Origin: Mucidula mucida
Taxonomy: Eukaryota; Basidiomycota; Agaricomycetes; Agaricales; Physalacriaceae
Length of the DNA: 64,000 bases
NCBI GenBank assembly: GCA_015501055.1
Contig: JADNYV010000058.1
Coordinates: 62,001 to 126,000, forward strand
Direction of reading: 5' to 3'
Shown here piece by piece: positions 12,550 through 23,974 of this stretch (the first letter of the stretch is position 1; the number at the start of each line of letters is the position of its first letter). The notes beneath the pieces were generated by a model. It made no database searches, was not told the origin of the DNA, and saw only the letters and a list, made by a program, of their open reading frames with translations. The translations under genes and the position numbers were made by a program.

Positions 12550-13974
12550 ATGTCTCTCGAGTCGCTTCCCATCCCCGACAACATTGCAGACCTGTAAGTC
12601 TCGAATGCGCCTGAGTCTTGTATACCGCTAGCTTACGAGTGATGCTCAAGGACCGGACCGTTGGTGAGTTACTTCCCTATATCTCGGAACCCACCGACAT
12701 CGCTAACCATGGCGCTGACAGATCCTAGGCCACTTCTTCAACTGGGGCCTTCTGGGGGTCCTGACCGTCCAGGCGTGTGAGTTTGCGCTGACCGGGACGT
12801 CGATGTTATTGAACACCAATCTCGTTGCGCCGCCAGATATCTACTATTTGGTCTTCCCCGGCGACGCGATTTGGCCGACTAAATCGCTGGCTGCGTTTGT
12901 GTACATCCTGGAGGTTGCGCAGACGTGTATTGTCACAAGTGATGCGTTTAGGAACTTTGGGTCTGGGTTCGTGCTTACCTTCTTGTCGGTACAAATGTAT
13001 CTGACGCGACATGGGTGGTAGATGGGGAGACATGGTGAAACTCGACCTCATCGGGACCTACTGGCTGGGACTGCCTGTTATGACCGCTATCAGTCAGTTG
13101 TTGTCATTTACTTTGTCGTACATACCGACTGACGTTCTCAAATCACAGTCAGCTGTGTTGTTCAGTTCGTATATGCGTGGCGTGTCTGGCGGCTCACGAA
13201 GCGATGGTGGACTCCAGGAATCATCGCCCTGGTGCGTACCGCTCTTTCGAGATAATTGTGGTAGTTCACTCGCCCAGCAGTTGTCTTTGACGCAAGGCAT
13301 TGCCGGTATTTATGCTGGGGATCGTGCGAGACGCTTGAACCACTTCTCGATGCTTCAAGCCGACACCTATGTTTCAACTTCAGTATGAGTTCGTACTACG
13401 CTTTCGTTGACGCCAATAATAAGCCCTGTAGATCTGGCTTGCTGGGACGGCTTCCTGTGATACCCTCATTGCTGCGTCTATGTCCTTGACGCTGTTGAAA
13501 TCCCGGACGGGCATGCGTCAGACCAACATCCTTCTTTCAAGGATTGTACGCCTTGTTGTGGAGACAGGAACGGTCTGTGCTGTATGCGCAGTGCTGGATC
13601 TAATTTTGTACCTGGTCTTCATGCACAATAACTATCATTTAGCTCCCAGTATCACTCTCACGAAGGTGTACTCGAACAGTTTGTTTGCAGTGAGTAATTT
13701 GCGATTTTCTGTGAGATATCCCTCATCCCTTCCATAGATCCTGAACTCAAGATTACGGGTGGTTAACGGAAAGATAGGACAATACGCCGATTCTGCAGAC
13801 ACGACGCTATCAATTCATGTTTCGTCCGAACATCCCCGCATTAGCAGAGGCCATATGGGTACATACTCGCAAGAAGCAGTTCAACGAGTGGAGCTTGCTG
13901 AAATGCCTTCGAATGAGGGAATTGACTTGGGAAGAAGGAATGAAGATCCCAGTACGGCCTACCATTTCAGATAG
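12550..13974 (+). CDS. DUF6534-family multi-pass membrane protein, copy 3
   Basis: Start ATG at 12550 (MSLESLPIPDNIADL), exon 1 of 44 nt, then a 13-nt micro-exon (12651-12663, LTGPL), then ILGHFFNWGLLGVLTVQA, YIYYLVFPGDAIWPTK, WGDMVKLDLIGTYWLGLP, YAWRVWRLTKRWW, NHFSMLQADTYVSTS and the DUF6534 core with LLKSRTGMRQTN and LAPSITLTKVYSNSLFA. The last exon begins ILNSRLRVVNGK and stops with TAG at 13974. All exons join in frame, giving an apparently intact protein of some 340 residues with several hydrophobic helices. This is the source gene of the decayed copy at 52.8-53.6 kb. It follows the secreted GMC gene on the same strand by 700 bp. Molecular function is unknown. Confidence 0.8.
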
Positions 13975-14605
13975 TGATTGCTTCTCTAACATGAAATCTT
14001 CAGAAACCGTTCATCTCGGTGACTCTTTTGAAGGGTTCTGATTCCAGTGATTCCGAGTATATATGCTTGAAGGACGTTGAAAGTAGTTGTAACAGTGGTG
14101 CATCAATAAATAAATTCATGTTGTTTAACTAAAAGCTAGGCCCTCGTCGTCAACTCGTGACAGGAAACACCCGTGTTGACGGCAGTCACTGAAGTAATTC
14201 AATTCAACATTGCGCCTTCAAACGGGAACCTTGTTCCTACGAAACAAGGAGTCAGTTGACCCAAGTGGCTGCTGCGTTCCGGCGCCCAACGGTATCAGAA
14301 CTGTATTATTGCCCGTTCATCGCCGAGTCTCTCAGATCTATTGTCAAACAAGATTCTAGTCAACCTATTTTGGTAACGAAAGGAATTTCAGGACTTGCGA
14401 AATCCAAGCTTTGAAGTGTGCGGGTGTTGTCTTTGTTCAAATTTGAACAGTCTGGTCCTTGTTGATAACGTTTGTCAGTACGTGTACTCTTTCTCCCGGA
14501 GCTCGCGCTCTCTAACACCACGCTTTGGCGTTGGCTTCGCGAGTCTTTTTCCCCCGAGTTCTGTTTGTGGCGATGACGCGTGCCTACCTACTGCCGACGG
14601 CAAAG
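13160..14605. repeat. Segmental duplication, source part A2
   Basis: The 3' half of DUF6534 copy 3 plus about 630 bp of downstream non-coding DNA is repeated at 52833-54232. The match ends near tgcctac/ctgccgacg. A 17-bp piece around 14381-14400 is absent from the other copy. Confidence 0.85.
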
Positions 14606-14975
14606 TCACGTTATCATCGTGAAGTGCACCCGGGAGATTTATCACCTCCGAACTGTCACCGACAATCAATTCAACGCTCGACTATGCTGGTCAGCGCATA
14701 TTTACATATGTGCCTAGTGCGAGCTACCCTTATGGATGTTGTCTCCTGGCGCTTGGACGTCCGACGTTCCCGAAGTTCTCAATGCTCTAATAGAGGTGGG
14801 TTGAGGGACGCCCACATTCGTGCTATTGAATTCACTTACCATATGTAGACGGTTGCTGATCCAAATCGGTCAGGCGAGTTTTCGTCGGACACTGGGCTCT
14901 TAGGCTTTGCCTTTCTCGGTCTTGTTTTCACACCAAGTCCTCTTCGAAAGAGCTTCGTGCTGGACCATCCTACAA

Positions 14976-15113
14976 ACGGAAAGTTGCTTGATACACTATG
15001 CTACCGCTGCCAAGGGCCTTGGCGTGGTATTGGATTTCGCCGGCCGCACGCACTGGGAGAAGAATATCTCTTCGCTTGCTGTTAACGGCCGGATGTCGAT
15101 ATTTACTTTCCTG
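14976..15113 (+). pseudogene. Fragment of a PIG3-like quinone oxidoreductase (zinc-type ADH family)
   Basis: The translation contains GLGVVLDFAGRTHWEKN followed by SSLAVNGRMSIFTFL. This matches the pattern DVVLDF-G--YW--N---LA-DGR--- of the NAD(P)H:quinone oxidoreductase PIG3 group, after its Rossmann fold. Upstream and downstream parts of the enzyme (catalytic domain, GxGxxG motif) were not found, so this is a relic. A possibly coding stretch just 5' (14730-14980, reading TSDVPEVLNALIE then SGEFSSDTGLLGFAFLG) is in a different frame and unrecognised. Confidence 0.45.
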
Positions 15114-15304
15114 GTGCGCGTTCAGTGTGCCGCAGGGAACATTACATACCCACTCATATTCCTAGGTCACATCCTGCCTGATAATGTTTGGTATGAGCCC
15201 GTTGTAGGGAGTATCCCCTCCCGCCCAATGCAACCAGCATTCTGGGGTTGAGTTCTCTTTTGTGGTACCCTTTAGTAGTATTCCCACCATTCCGAGTCTG
15301 ATTC

Positions 15305-15523
15305 GTGGGCATATTCATCTCATTTTCGCCATTACGCGCCCCGCAGAGCGCAGGCGAATGGTTGCTAGACAAAACGGACGCGGAGAAGCAGGTGTTTATT
15401 GACAGGATCAGGACGGCAGAGATCAAGAGGGCGCGAAGATGCCTGGTTGCATTGCTCGTCGTTACTTTCTTTGGTATCTTCGCTGGTGTCTCCATTTGGT
15501 CTGCAGTACGCGGCTACCTCTAA
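15305..15523 (+). CDS. Possible small single-pass membrane protein or 3' exon
   Basis: An open stretch of 72 codons with a charged helix (TDAEKQVFIDRIRTAEIKRA) and one strong hydrophobic segment (LVALLVVTFFGIFAGVSIW) near the C-terminus. A good acceptor (ccccgcag, ending at 15350) suggests it may be the last exon of a longer gene whose start was not found. No family is recognised and it could be fortuitous. Confidence 0.25.
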   Translation: MGIFISFSPLRAPQSAGEWLLDKTDAEKQVFIDRIRTAEIKRARRCLVALLVVTFFGIFAGVSIWSAVRGYL

Positions 15524-16109
15524 ACCACCACCATCTGCACATCCGCGTCGACTATTCGGTGCCCCCATCTCCTTCATTCCCTGAGTGGATACACACTTCC
15601 TTGGAACTCTACACGCATACACTTTCCACGATTTTACGCGCTCCTTTCACCATTTCACGCACTGGATCACTAGCTCACTACATGTATTTATTCCTACTTA
15701 ATTCGCTGTTCTACTACCAGTTCAATTGATATCGTAAACTTACTTGATTGTAGTCCTACCGTAAGCCTGTTCGTGTTCTCTGGGTCTTCGGTAGCCGAGT
15801 CTTTGCGCCACACAAGGCGCACTGCCAGATACTTGGTAGGCTTGCTGCTGTTCGGAAGTAATACGAACATACAATTGACATGGAGATGTTTGGTAGAGAA
15901 TACATGAGAACTAGTTACTACATAGATACCATTACGACATAAAAAACAAAACCGCCTGTATGTTTGCTGCTACGTAGATGGCAAAATAAATGGAGTGGGA
16001 CATGGGAGGTAGGCATACAATGTAGGTGCTAAGGTATTCATAACTGGAATTGCTCCGAGGGCAAAAATCGGGGTATCTATATGCTGGGTATTCAGGATGG
16101 TTAAACGTC
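15524..16109. other. Intergenic (3' flanks)
   Basis: No gene was recognised. It lies between a doubtful plus-strand ORF and the 3' end of a minus-strand gene. Confidence 0.45.
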
Positions 16110-17414
16110 CTAGTCCTCAATCATATCGGAATTAAAGAGATCCTCAAACAGCTTCTCCTCTTCCTCGTCCAAGGTTTCAGGAACAAACTTGTCTGAGGCA
16201 AGTTCAGTCCTCGCGTACTCATCTGCTGATACACCACGCAGCCAGCGGCAACCGGGAATAGTCAAGACCTTCTCCTTCTTTTTCAGGACCTTTGCAGGAG
16301 CCGCATCAATCTCTTCGTCGTTGACCGGCTTCGGAGCAGGTGGAGCAGAATGAATAGCTGTCGTTGCTGGGGCATTGTGAACGGCGGCTGGAGAAGGAGG
16401 AGAAGGACGACGACTTTCTTGTCACTGACGGACTCCGGTGTGGTTGCAGCACAGTTCGAGTATGGGTTCATAGTTGGGATACGCGAACGACGAACGTTGA
16501 AGGGAACAGGTTTGGCAGTGGGCATCGCCGGCGGGGGTGATACATGCCAGAGTAGAGGGTGCTGCTTGAGCGTGAGCTGTTCTGGAGCAGCGTTAAAACA
16601 AGATCAATGATAGGAAAATGAGTTCTTACTGAGCTGTCGGCATATGAACAGGGTAGTTTGCATGCGGGTAATGGCGCGCGGACGGATTCGTGGGGGGCAT
16701 TAATGCAGGGTATTGATAGGTGGGAGCCGCTTGGCCGCGAGTCGTCCTGGGAGTGGTGTTAGAACCAAATTAATGATAGGAAGACAAGGTCTTACTGAGC
16801 TGTCGTAGTAGGGGCATTCGATGTACGAGGGTAATGGCGCGCGGAAGAATTCGCGGGGGGCATTGACGGAGGGTATTGAGACAATGAAGCAGCGGGAGCC
16901 GCTTGACCTTGAGGAGCTCTGAAGAATCATTAGAAACAAATCAGCGTCACGAAAAGAAGCTCTACCGTGCTGCTGTAGCAGGGATATTTGATGGATGGAG
17001 GCGTTGAGGAGTGGTAAAGGTCGCGCCAGGCATGAATGAAGAGTACGTATAGAAGGGAGCAGAGACGGCGCCTGTCCTTGATAGGTCTGTAGCACAGTGA
17101 GCAGTGCATAAAGAAGGGAACAAAAAACTCTTACCGAGCGCTGGAATTGGGTACGGTGTGTATCTCAGACTCACGGGGGATTTTGTTGAGGAGGCATGGC
17201 CATTTGTTGTTTATAGTACGCCATGGCGTTCGGGCCCAGCACGGGAGCTTTGGGTTATCGTCGGACATCAACTAGCGATGTCGATTGTCCCATCGGGTCG
17301 AATGACGTTGAAGGAGCTCGTCGCCGAGGGCTGAAGGTGAGGAGCGGGCACCGATGCGTTTACTTTGAACGTGGCTTGCTTGCCAAATTTCTTGGTGCTC
17401 TTATCCTTGGCCAT
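16110..17414 (-). CDS. Pro/Gln/Ala-rich protein of unknown function with acidic C-terminus
   Basis: Start ATG at 17414-17412 (MAKDKSTKKFGKQATFKVNA), a basic N-terminus, then several short exons rich in Pro, Gln, Ala, Ser and Tyr (for example MAYYKQQMAMPPQQNP). The C-terminal exon carries KVLKKKEKVLTIPGCRWLRG and an acidic end EEEEKLFEDLFNSDMIED, with stop TAG at 16110-16112. Two middle exons are near copies of one another (see repeat). The basic/low-complexity/acidic layout suggests a disordered nuclear or RNA-associated protein, but this is only inference. Exact internal splice sites, especially near 17280-17300, are not settled. Confidence 0.55.
16620..16960 (-). repeat. Tandem duplication of an exon-plus-intron unit
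   Basis: Two units about 168 bp apart (near 16625-16760 and 16793-16930) share aatggcgcgcgga, ggggggcatt, gagccgcttg and the flanking splice sites. Each encodes a variant of QYPxxMPPxNxSARHYP followed by xAQ. The unit boundary falls in introns, so the reading frame is kept. Confidence 0.65.
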
Positions 17415-18945
17415 TATTAAAATGATTAGAGTGTAGAAGAGGTAGTCTAGATGAAGAGAGGACGTCGAACGGCGAAACACTGAATCCCGTCGATGGTGGT
17501 CGTGATGGTCGTGAGCAAAGGCTTTGTAGTGTCACATGTTGCGCTTATACCAGCAAGATAGACCAGGTCACGAGATGGCGTTGTGGACAAATGTGACGGT
17601 GTCCACAATGCATAACGTGCCGGTTTCTAGCCCCGTTAAGAGCAATTCTGAGGTAAGAACAATGTCGAGCTCTCGCTAATGTTATTTTCAGCGTGGCGGG
17701 AAACACCAAGGCGCGAAACCAGACCAACCCTTGTTAAAAATGTGAGTTTCAGACAATGACAAAAGGCAGGTAGATTTACCTCCACGAGCGCTTGTGTTAC
17801 GGACCATCTGTTGCGCCACACTTTCCAAAGTCGGCCGCTTATACATCGATCCACCGAGGAGACGTGTAGGGATTATCGTCATCAATTTAGAGCGCCAACC
17901 GAATTGCACGAGGACGATACTCATATTATCTATATAAAATGATCAGAACGAATTAACCTGACACCAAGAAGACACAGGCTGCGTACTTGAGTTATGATCG
18001 CAATTGTTTTATTGGGGGCAGGGCTACTAGGCCTCTGGCCGCGCGTCCTGCGAAAATGAATGCGCCAAGGATTGCGGGGTCGGAGGTCTTGCCTCCAGAC
18101 GGTGTTTTCCTGACTTCTTTGGGTTAGATCGTAACCACTGACTTGCCAAAGCGCCTTTACATCTGTACACATCGTTTTTCGCCCATTTTGGTGATACGTG
18201 GCCCACTGAAAAGTCTACCCTCATGAAGATGGCGCTTGCCGCACCGTTGTATCTATCCGAAACAAGGGCAGTATTTCGAGCATACTTACCTCCTTCCTTT
18301 TACGCGCCGGTAACTCGTTGCAGACGAGTACGGATTGTGCTACGAGTCACCCTGCGAGCAGTGCTAGGGAGAACATCGTGGTCGAGACTCGAGGAAGAGA
18401 CAGTCTCAACGCGTCGCTGTGGCTTGACATGTGTGAAAATTTCTCACGGGATCGTTCGAGTCGACTCTGCCTGCCATCCAAGATGGCAATGGTCGTAAGT
18501 AAGTGGCGTTAGAAGAAACATTTGCCGCCGTCCGGTAGTGATCGGGATGGGCGCGCCGGTCCTTTCTCTAACCACCATCATGCCACCAGCGTCGATTCGA
18601 CAACGTTGCAGACATCCTCTTTTTCATCGTAGTCGCCTTACTGGACGTGTTTTCGGCCTGAATGTGCGCGTTTTCTTGCACGCAGCTGCTCGTCGCGACA
18701 CCCATCTCATGATGGCACAAGTTTAGACATTATTGGACACCGTCAACAGTCAGCAAGACTAACCTATGAATCATGACTGTTCGCACCTGGACAAGTCAAC
18801 ATGGAAGATCACCTTGCATATGATGGTTGCCCCGGAGCCGTCCCCATCAACCTTCATATATTTACATGCCATCATCCATGTGCTTCCTCTTGTCAACCAT
18901 ATCCACCCTCGGCCACTATTCTGAGCCGCGCGTCTTCCCATAGCA
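17415..18945. other. Intergenic, nothing supported
   Basis: Several short open frames exist on both strands (the best is a 65-codon minus-strand frame from 18224), but none has a recognisable motif, neighbour exon or codon pattern strong enough to call. Confidence 0.4.
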
Positions 18946-20551
18946 ATGGCAGCCTCCGCAACCGAAGTCACTACCCATCTCTCCACCTTTCGCGGTCTCC
19001 TCAAGGAATGGTCTGACGCGCAACCTCCCATGAAAGGGTTCGCTAGTCCTTTGGGACAGGAGCAGCACAGAAGAATATTGTGGTGCGTTCAGGACGCGTC
19101 CTCCACTTGACGGCGAGGCAGAGACCAAGTTCCATGCTCTAGAGGACCAGCAAGATGAACGAGAAAGAGAAACACGACTCCCAACCTTGTCTGGGCGTTA
19201 CCCAGATGAGTGCTGAACCGGGCGTTTTTGTGGCTCATGTTCCCTGCAAGAAGGTGCGTTACGCGTTGATTGCTGTTCTTCTCGGTCTCATGTGCACGGC
19301 AGTGGAACGGCCATACTCTACTCATAAGGAATATTGTGCAGATCTCGCTTTTGGGCCGGATATCGACACTGAAGAGGTCTACCAGAGATGCGTCGTTGCT
19401 AATAACGTACGCTCAGCTTTTGCCTCGCAAAGTTATCTGTTGAATGTCTGTAGATTCTCCCATTGGTCCTATCAGGCGGTGTTGGATGTGTTCTCGCATA
19501 CGGTCAGACGAGCAGCGGCAAAACGTTCACCATGGAAGGAATCGAGGCCTGCATCTCCCGTGATCTTTTCAACGCCGCTCGTAGTGTTGGTCAAAGGCTC
19601 GCACCAGATGTAGGAGACGACGACCTCTTTGAATTCAGGGTTACATTCCTTGAGCTGCTTGGCAAGCATGCTACGGACCTGGTCGACCAAGACAAAGGCG
19701 AGGTAGCCATCCACGAGGATACGGTTGGTAACGTCCGACCGAGACTCACCTATACACCGGTCCACACCTCAGAGGAATTGCAAACACTAATAATGTCGGC
19801 ATTATCTCATCGGCGTGTAGTCGCTACGGCTAGGAACGCCACCAGCAGTCGGAGTCATGCCGTGTTGACTATTCATGTCAAGAACAAGACGCTGCCGTAC
19901 GCCGAGGAGGGCCAGTTGGTTCTTGTCGAGTAAGCATTGGCACTTCTCCCAAGTTCTGATACTGACCACAAGGTAGTCTCGCGGGCAGTGAGCGTTATGA
20001 AGACTCCAAAGGGCACGACAAACAGCGCATGAAGGAGTCGAGGGAGAATAATGAGAGTTTGATGAATCTGAAGGAGTGTGTTCGAGCCAAAGCCAAGATG
20101 GCGGCGGAAGACGGTTTTGTGCACATTCCATGGCGCTCCAACAAGTTGACTATGTTACTCAAGGTGCCGTCCGCTTTTCAATGCCTTTCTCCAAATATTA
20201 ACCGTTTCTACAGCCTCTGTTTGACATTGAGTCTAGACAACCTTCATCTGCAGTCATTATCGCGCATGTGTCACCGCATATCCAAGATAGTGTTCACAGC
20301 ACTAACACACTTTCGTATGCCGCACCTTTCCTAACTATACCACCGAAGCCGCGCGGACCAGCACCGTACGACCGCGAAGGACCCGAGAACGTGGGATACC
20401 GCCCGCACGAGAGAGTGGCTGCGACGTGAATTCGGGAAACACGTCAAGAAAAGGATGGTTGCGGAGAAGAAGGTCAAGGCGAAACACGCTAGATTGGCTG
20501 GCAAAGCCGCCGATCAAGGCTCAGAGGTTGCTCCGAATTGCAGACGCCTAG
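18946..20551 (+). pseudogene. Kinesin motor-domain gene, broken by several frameshifts
   Basis: The motor core is easy to recognise: P-loop AYGQTSSGKTFTMEG, switch I NATSSRSHAVLTI, switch II VDLAGSERYEDSKG across an intron at about 19932-19979, MNLKECVRAKA, VHIPWRSNKLTMLLK and, near the end, SAVIIAHVSPHIQDSVHSTN. This layout, with FLELLGKHATDLV and RSNKL, fits the kinesin-13-like (MCAK-type) group, which depolymerises microtubules. The N-terminal part (MAASATEVTTHLSTFRGLLK, NIVVR, RTRPPLDGEAETKF, GVFVAHVPCKK) lies in at least three different frames within one exon. A further shift is needed before THKEYCADLAFGP. One extra base near 20382 shifts the segment TREWLRREFGKHVKKR. The region after EVAPNCRRLG is missing. 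A decayed or partial duplicate is more likely than an active gene, though sequence errors could account for some shifts. Confidence 0.8.
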
Positions 20552-22010
20552 GTATGTTTGACGTGTTTTTCAATGATATCTTACTTACGGTTGTACGAAG
20601 GACATTTATCGTAACATCATCATTTTGGAACGATCTCACGTTCGCCATCACTTGTTATGCTTTGAACGCTGAATACAATTGAGTTTTCAAAACATGGTTG
20701 TGCCAGCAGGATCATGTTAGATGAAGTTTTGGCCTCCGTCCCGTGCAGTGTTTTAGCGTCGCGAGCTCAGGTGTTTACTGGACACCGACCTGGATCTCGC
20801 ACGCGAGAGGTTCGTGTTTGAATGCTTGAAGTGCGAGTTGATGTTCTGCTATTTGGTTGTTATGAACTATTCGTGTTGCTGCTCATCTTACGGAACTTTT
20901 AATTTCGCTATGAATTCCGAGTTCAGGTGGCGAAGCGAGAACTTTCTTGTTGTTTCTCATAGGTTGTCTTCAAGAAAGTCTGCTTGACTCGCACAATACA
21001 ACAACTTTGAGTCTACGGTACATATTTCTGAAACTTTGTTAATACAAAAAATCTCAAGTTGGAGGAGTAGCAGATGCGGGACTACTCGTATGATGCAAGG
21101 TCAGTGCCATTACATTGTCATACCTGCTGTCTAACGTGGGCCAAACCTCAACGAACGACGGGAATTTCCTTTGAAATACATTTCTGCACTCGCAGGCACT
21201 CTACCGAGTTATTTTTCGGTGCTAGCCAGCCAATCTGAAATTTAGGATGGGGGAGAGTGCAGCAAAGACAGTCCTTGCTGCTGTATACTAGTTATGTGTC
21301 TGGATGCTCCTTTTGTTCACCTTTTTGTGTTCAGACTCATCAACAGTGTGGATGTTGACTGGTACCCCTTTGTTTTTTTGTTGATAACTCCTCTTCTTGC
21401 TTGCAGCATTCGCCGCTACTGCCGAAGATATGTACTTGAACTATGCTCAGACCTGCTGGTACGCGCCGACATCGCGCGTGTTCGCTATTGGACTGTTCGA
21501 TTGAACGAGTACGGTGGGCGGGAGGACGTCTGTCCAAAAAGGGAAGCACCGGGCCCCGGCAGGGCGGGTGCCGCGATCGATTTTTGTCTCCGACCACCAC
21601 ATTGCGCCTGGCATCATGGACATGGTCGGCCTCTCTCATAGACAGTGACATTATCGACTCGAGGACCGGCCATTCGACTTTAAAATCGCGACTTATGCGG
21701 CGTCCTAAAGACCAACAACGAAACGGAGATGGAATGATGCGCCGCGGTCTTTTACATGGAATCGTGCTCAGAACAAGAACCTGCGCCACGAATGGACCCA
21801 CTGCGCCATTTGTGTTAGATTGGCTGTCAGGTAAGCCCGTCCTTGTTTTCACAGCCTTGTTGTGAGAAAAACAATAAACTTCTTATTGTAGGACAAGCGT
21901 CGTGGTCTTTTTGAACAACATGGACCCCTCCAGGAACAGTATAATAGCCAATCAATTCCTCTACTTGTTGTCCCATACCTTCCTTCTCCAACCATTTGCG
22001 AACATACACC
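20552..22010. other. Intergenic; upstream region of the F-box gene
   Basis: No gene is supported. Long overlapping open frames occur on both strands at about 21340-21865 but carry no recognised motif. The last part should hold the promoter of the gene starting at 22011. Confidence 0.4.
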
Positions 22011-23974
22011 ATGGTCGAAAGCACCGCCACAAAAAGAGGAATCGAGGACACAGATGCCGGGTACAATGCCCCACCCAGTCCCGGAGGCGGATTACAGCCA
22101 CCTACAAAACGCCGCAGAATGGAAACAGACGATAAGCAGGATACTTGTCGAAAGCCCAATCATCCATGCGAGTCATTGGGATGCCTTCCCAAGAACATCT
22201 TGAATACGGTGTGGGATCAATCAACAGTCGTCTAGCATTCCAGTATTCACGCGTTCTTCCTTTAGATAATGTCGCATTTGGATCCCCTTGACCTGCTTCG
22301 TGTTAGCTGTCTTCAGACCAAGTTCCGCCACATCGTTCAAGAGGATCCTTCGTTATGGGACACGGCCCGCGAGAATTTCATGGCCGTAAATCCCTCCTTC
22401 GAAACATTGCTCCCAACTCTTCCTGGTCTTTCCGAGGCAGCGTACATCAATCTGCTCTTTAGCATGCAATGCAGTGTGAGTTAGCTTCATGCCATCATCT
22501 GAACATATCTTTAATATCCTCATTTAGCGATGCTCTGCAAGTCGCAAGTTAGATTGGAGAATTCGATGGGGCTATCATGTTCTACGTTGCGAGAACTGTG
22601 CGCGCATGGAGCATTGGGCTGAGTGAGTCCTTTTCCCTTCTGGTTTTGTCCATGCTAATAACATTTAGCGAGCTTCGTGCTTTCGAGAGCACCATGGGGT
22701 CCGACGAGCTGGAGAGCTTTCAAGCACGCGAGTTGTTTGTTCTCGCCTGGGCGGAACAAATGGCTCCAACGATAGAGGCCGAAAGAGATGCTCGTAAACG
22801 TCGTTTCAATTTGTACGTTCTTTTCAGAGGAATCGAGTTGAACAGTAATGCTAATCTGTACGTTCATTTTAGAATCATTGATAAGTTGTGCGCTTCCGGA
22901 TGGCAGAAAGAGTTGGTTGGCTCCACAAAGTTCAAACTGCGCAAACTTCCCATCGTACGCCAATCCGAGATGTTGACAGAACAAGGTTGGTTTTACCTTT
23001 TTCAAAAGCTGTATTACGATGCTCAACACGCGTTATAGCCTGGAACAAGATCAAACCAGAGGTGCTTGCATTTATGGAAGGGCGTCGGGCCAAACGCATC
23101 GATGTCACCACTAAACGACTCAAGAAGTTCCTGGAATTGTACAAAGAGGCGACGGCTACCTTACCTGCTAGTACCCCTCGACTGAACGCCATCGACATCG
23201 CCAGCGCATGGACATTCTCTGGCCCCATTTACGAAACAGATATCGACAAAGAATTCCAATGGCCTTGTGCCGAGGCGTTCAACAAGGACGTCGCTTCCGC
23301 TAATGAGGCGATGCTCGGCATGATGCAGGATAGACTTCTCAAGCTCATGGACGAGCGAGGCCTCTCGCGCCATCCATTGCAGACGCCAGAGGAGCAACTT
23401 GAATCTGTCCGGTTCAAATGCACTTCATGCTCCAAGGGACTCGTTTATCCTGCGGTGCTAACGCATTCATGCGGGGCACGGCGCTACCAGCGAGCGCGTG
23501 TCGTCAAGGGTGTAGAGGAGGGAGGCGACGTGATTGAGTATTCATTGCAGCGGAAGTGTAGGTGGCGAGGGGACGACTTTGTCGCTGTAGCGCCGAGCCC
23601 GACGAGGAAGCTGTTGGCCAGGGTTCAAGCCGCGAAGAAGGCGATGTATGTTTGTCGGACGTGCCATGCGGATAGTAGCTGTAACAATCCGTTTTGGAGT
23701 GAGGAGCGGTTGGGGGTGTTGAATTGGCAGGAGGCTGCTGTAAGTTCTTACTTTTCTCCTTGAACTGGTGAGCTGACGGCTTTGATGTCTATAGGCGCAC
23801 AAGCATCACGATGATTGGTTGATTGTTAAGGACCGATCGTCAATGGAGTTCGCGCAGGAGAGGATCAAGATGGAGAAAGAGCAGATGGGAAGGGATTTCG
23901 ACAGGACTATTCATGGGGTTGAGTATGAGTTGGCGGGTGATGAGGTTTGGAACCTGCGAGAAGCGAGACGATGA
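22011..23974 (+). CDS. F-box protein with C-terminal Cys motifs
   Basis: Start ATG at 22011 (MVESTATKRGIEDTD) with a basic stretch PPTKRRRMETD that could be a nuclear signal. The F-box follows: LGCLPKNILNTIMSHLDPLD, then LLRVSCLQTKFRHIV and DPSLWDTA across an intron at about 22209-22265. Next come a segment with CSASRKLDWRIRWGYHVLRC, a long central domain (WNKIKPEVLAFMEGRRAKR) and two Cys pairs near the C-terminus (FKCTSCSKGLVYP...HSCG and YVCRTCHADSSC). The final exon begins AHKHHDDWLIVKDRSS, with TGA at 23972-23974. F-box proteins recruit substrates to SCF ubiquitin ligases. Here the substrate-binding part is of the type common in mushroom F-box families, with no known target. Six or so introns, all joining in frame; no damage seen. 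Confidence 0.78.

Noticed and set aside
17930..18224. Two overlapping minus-strand frames (80 and 65 codons)
   Set aside because: No motif or splice connection to a larger gene.
20800..20850. Possible tRNA-like B box (gaggttcgtgtttgaatg)
   Set aside because: It lacks the GTTCGANNC consensus and no cloverleaf could be drawn.
21340..21865. Overlapping open frames on both strands (170 and 140 codons)
   Set aside because: No motif, no joining exons, and mirror-image openness in a GC-rich stretch; most likely chance.
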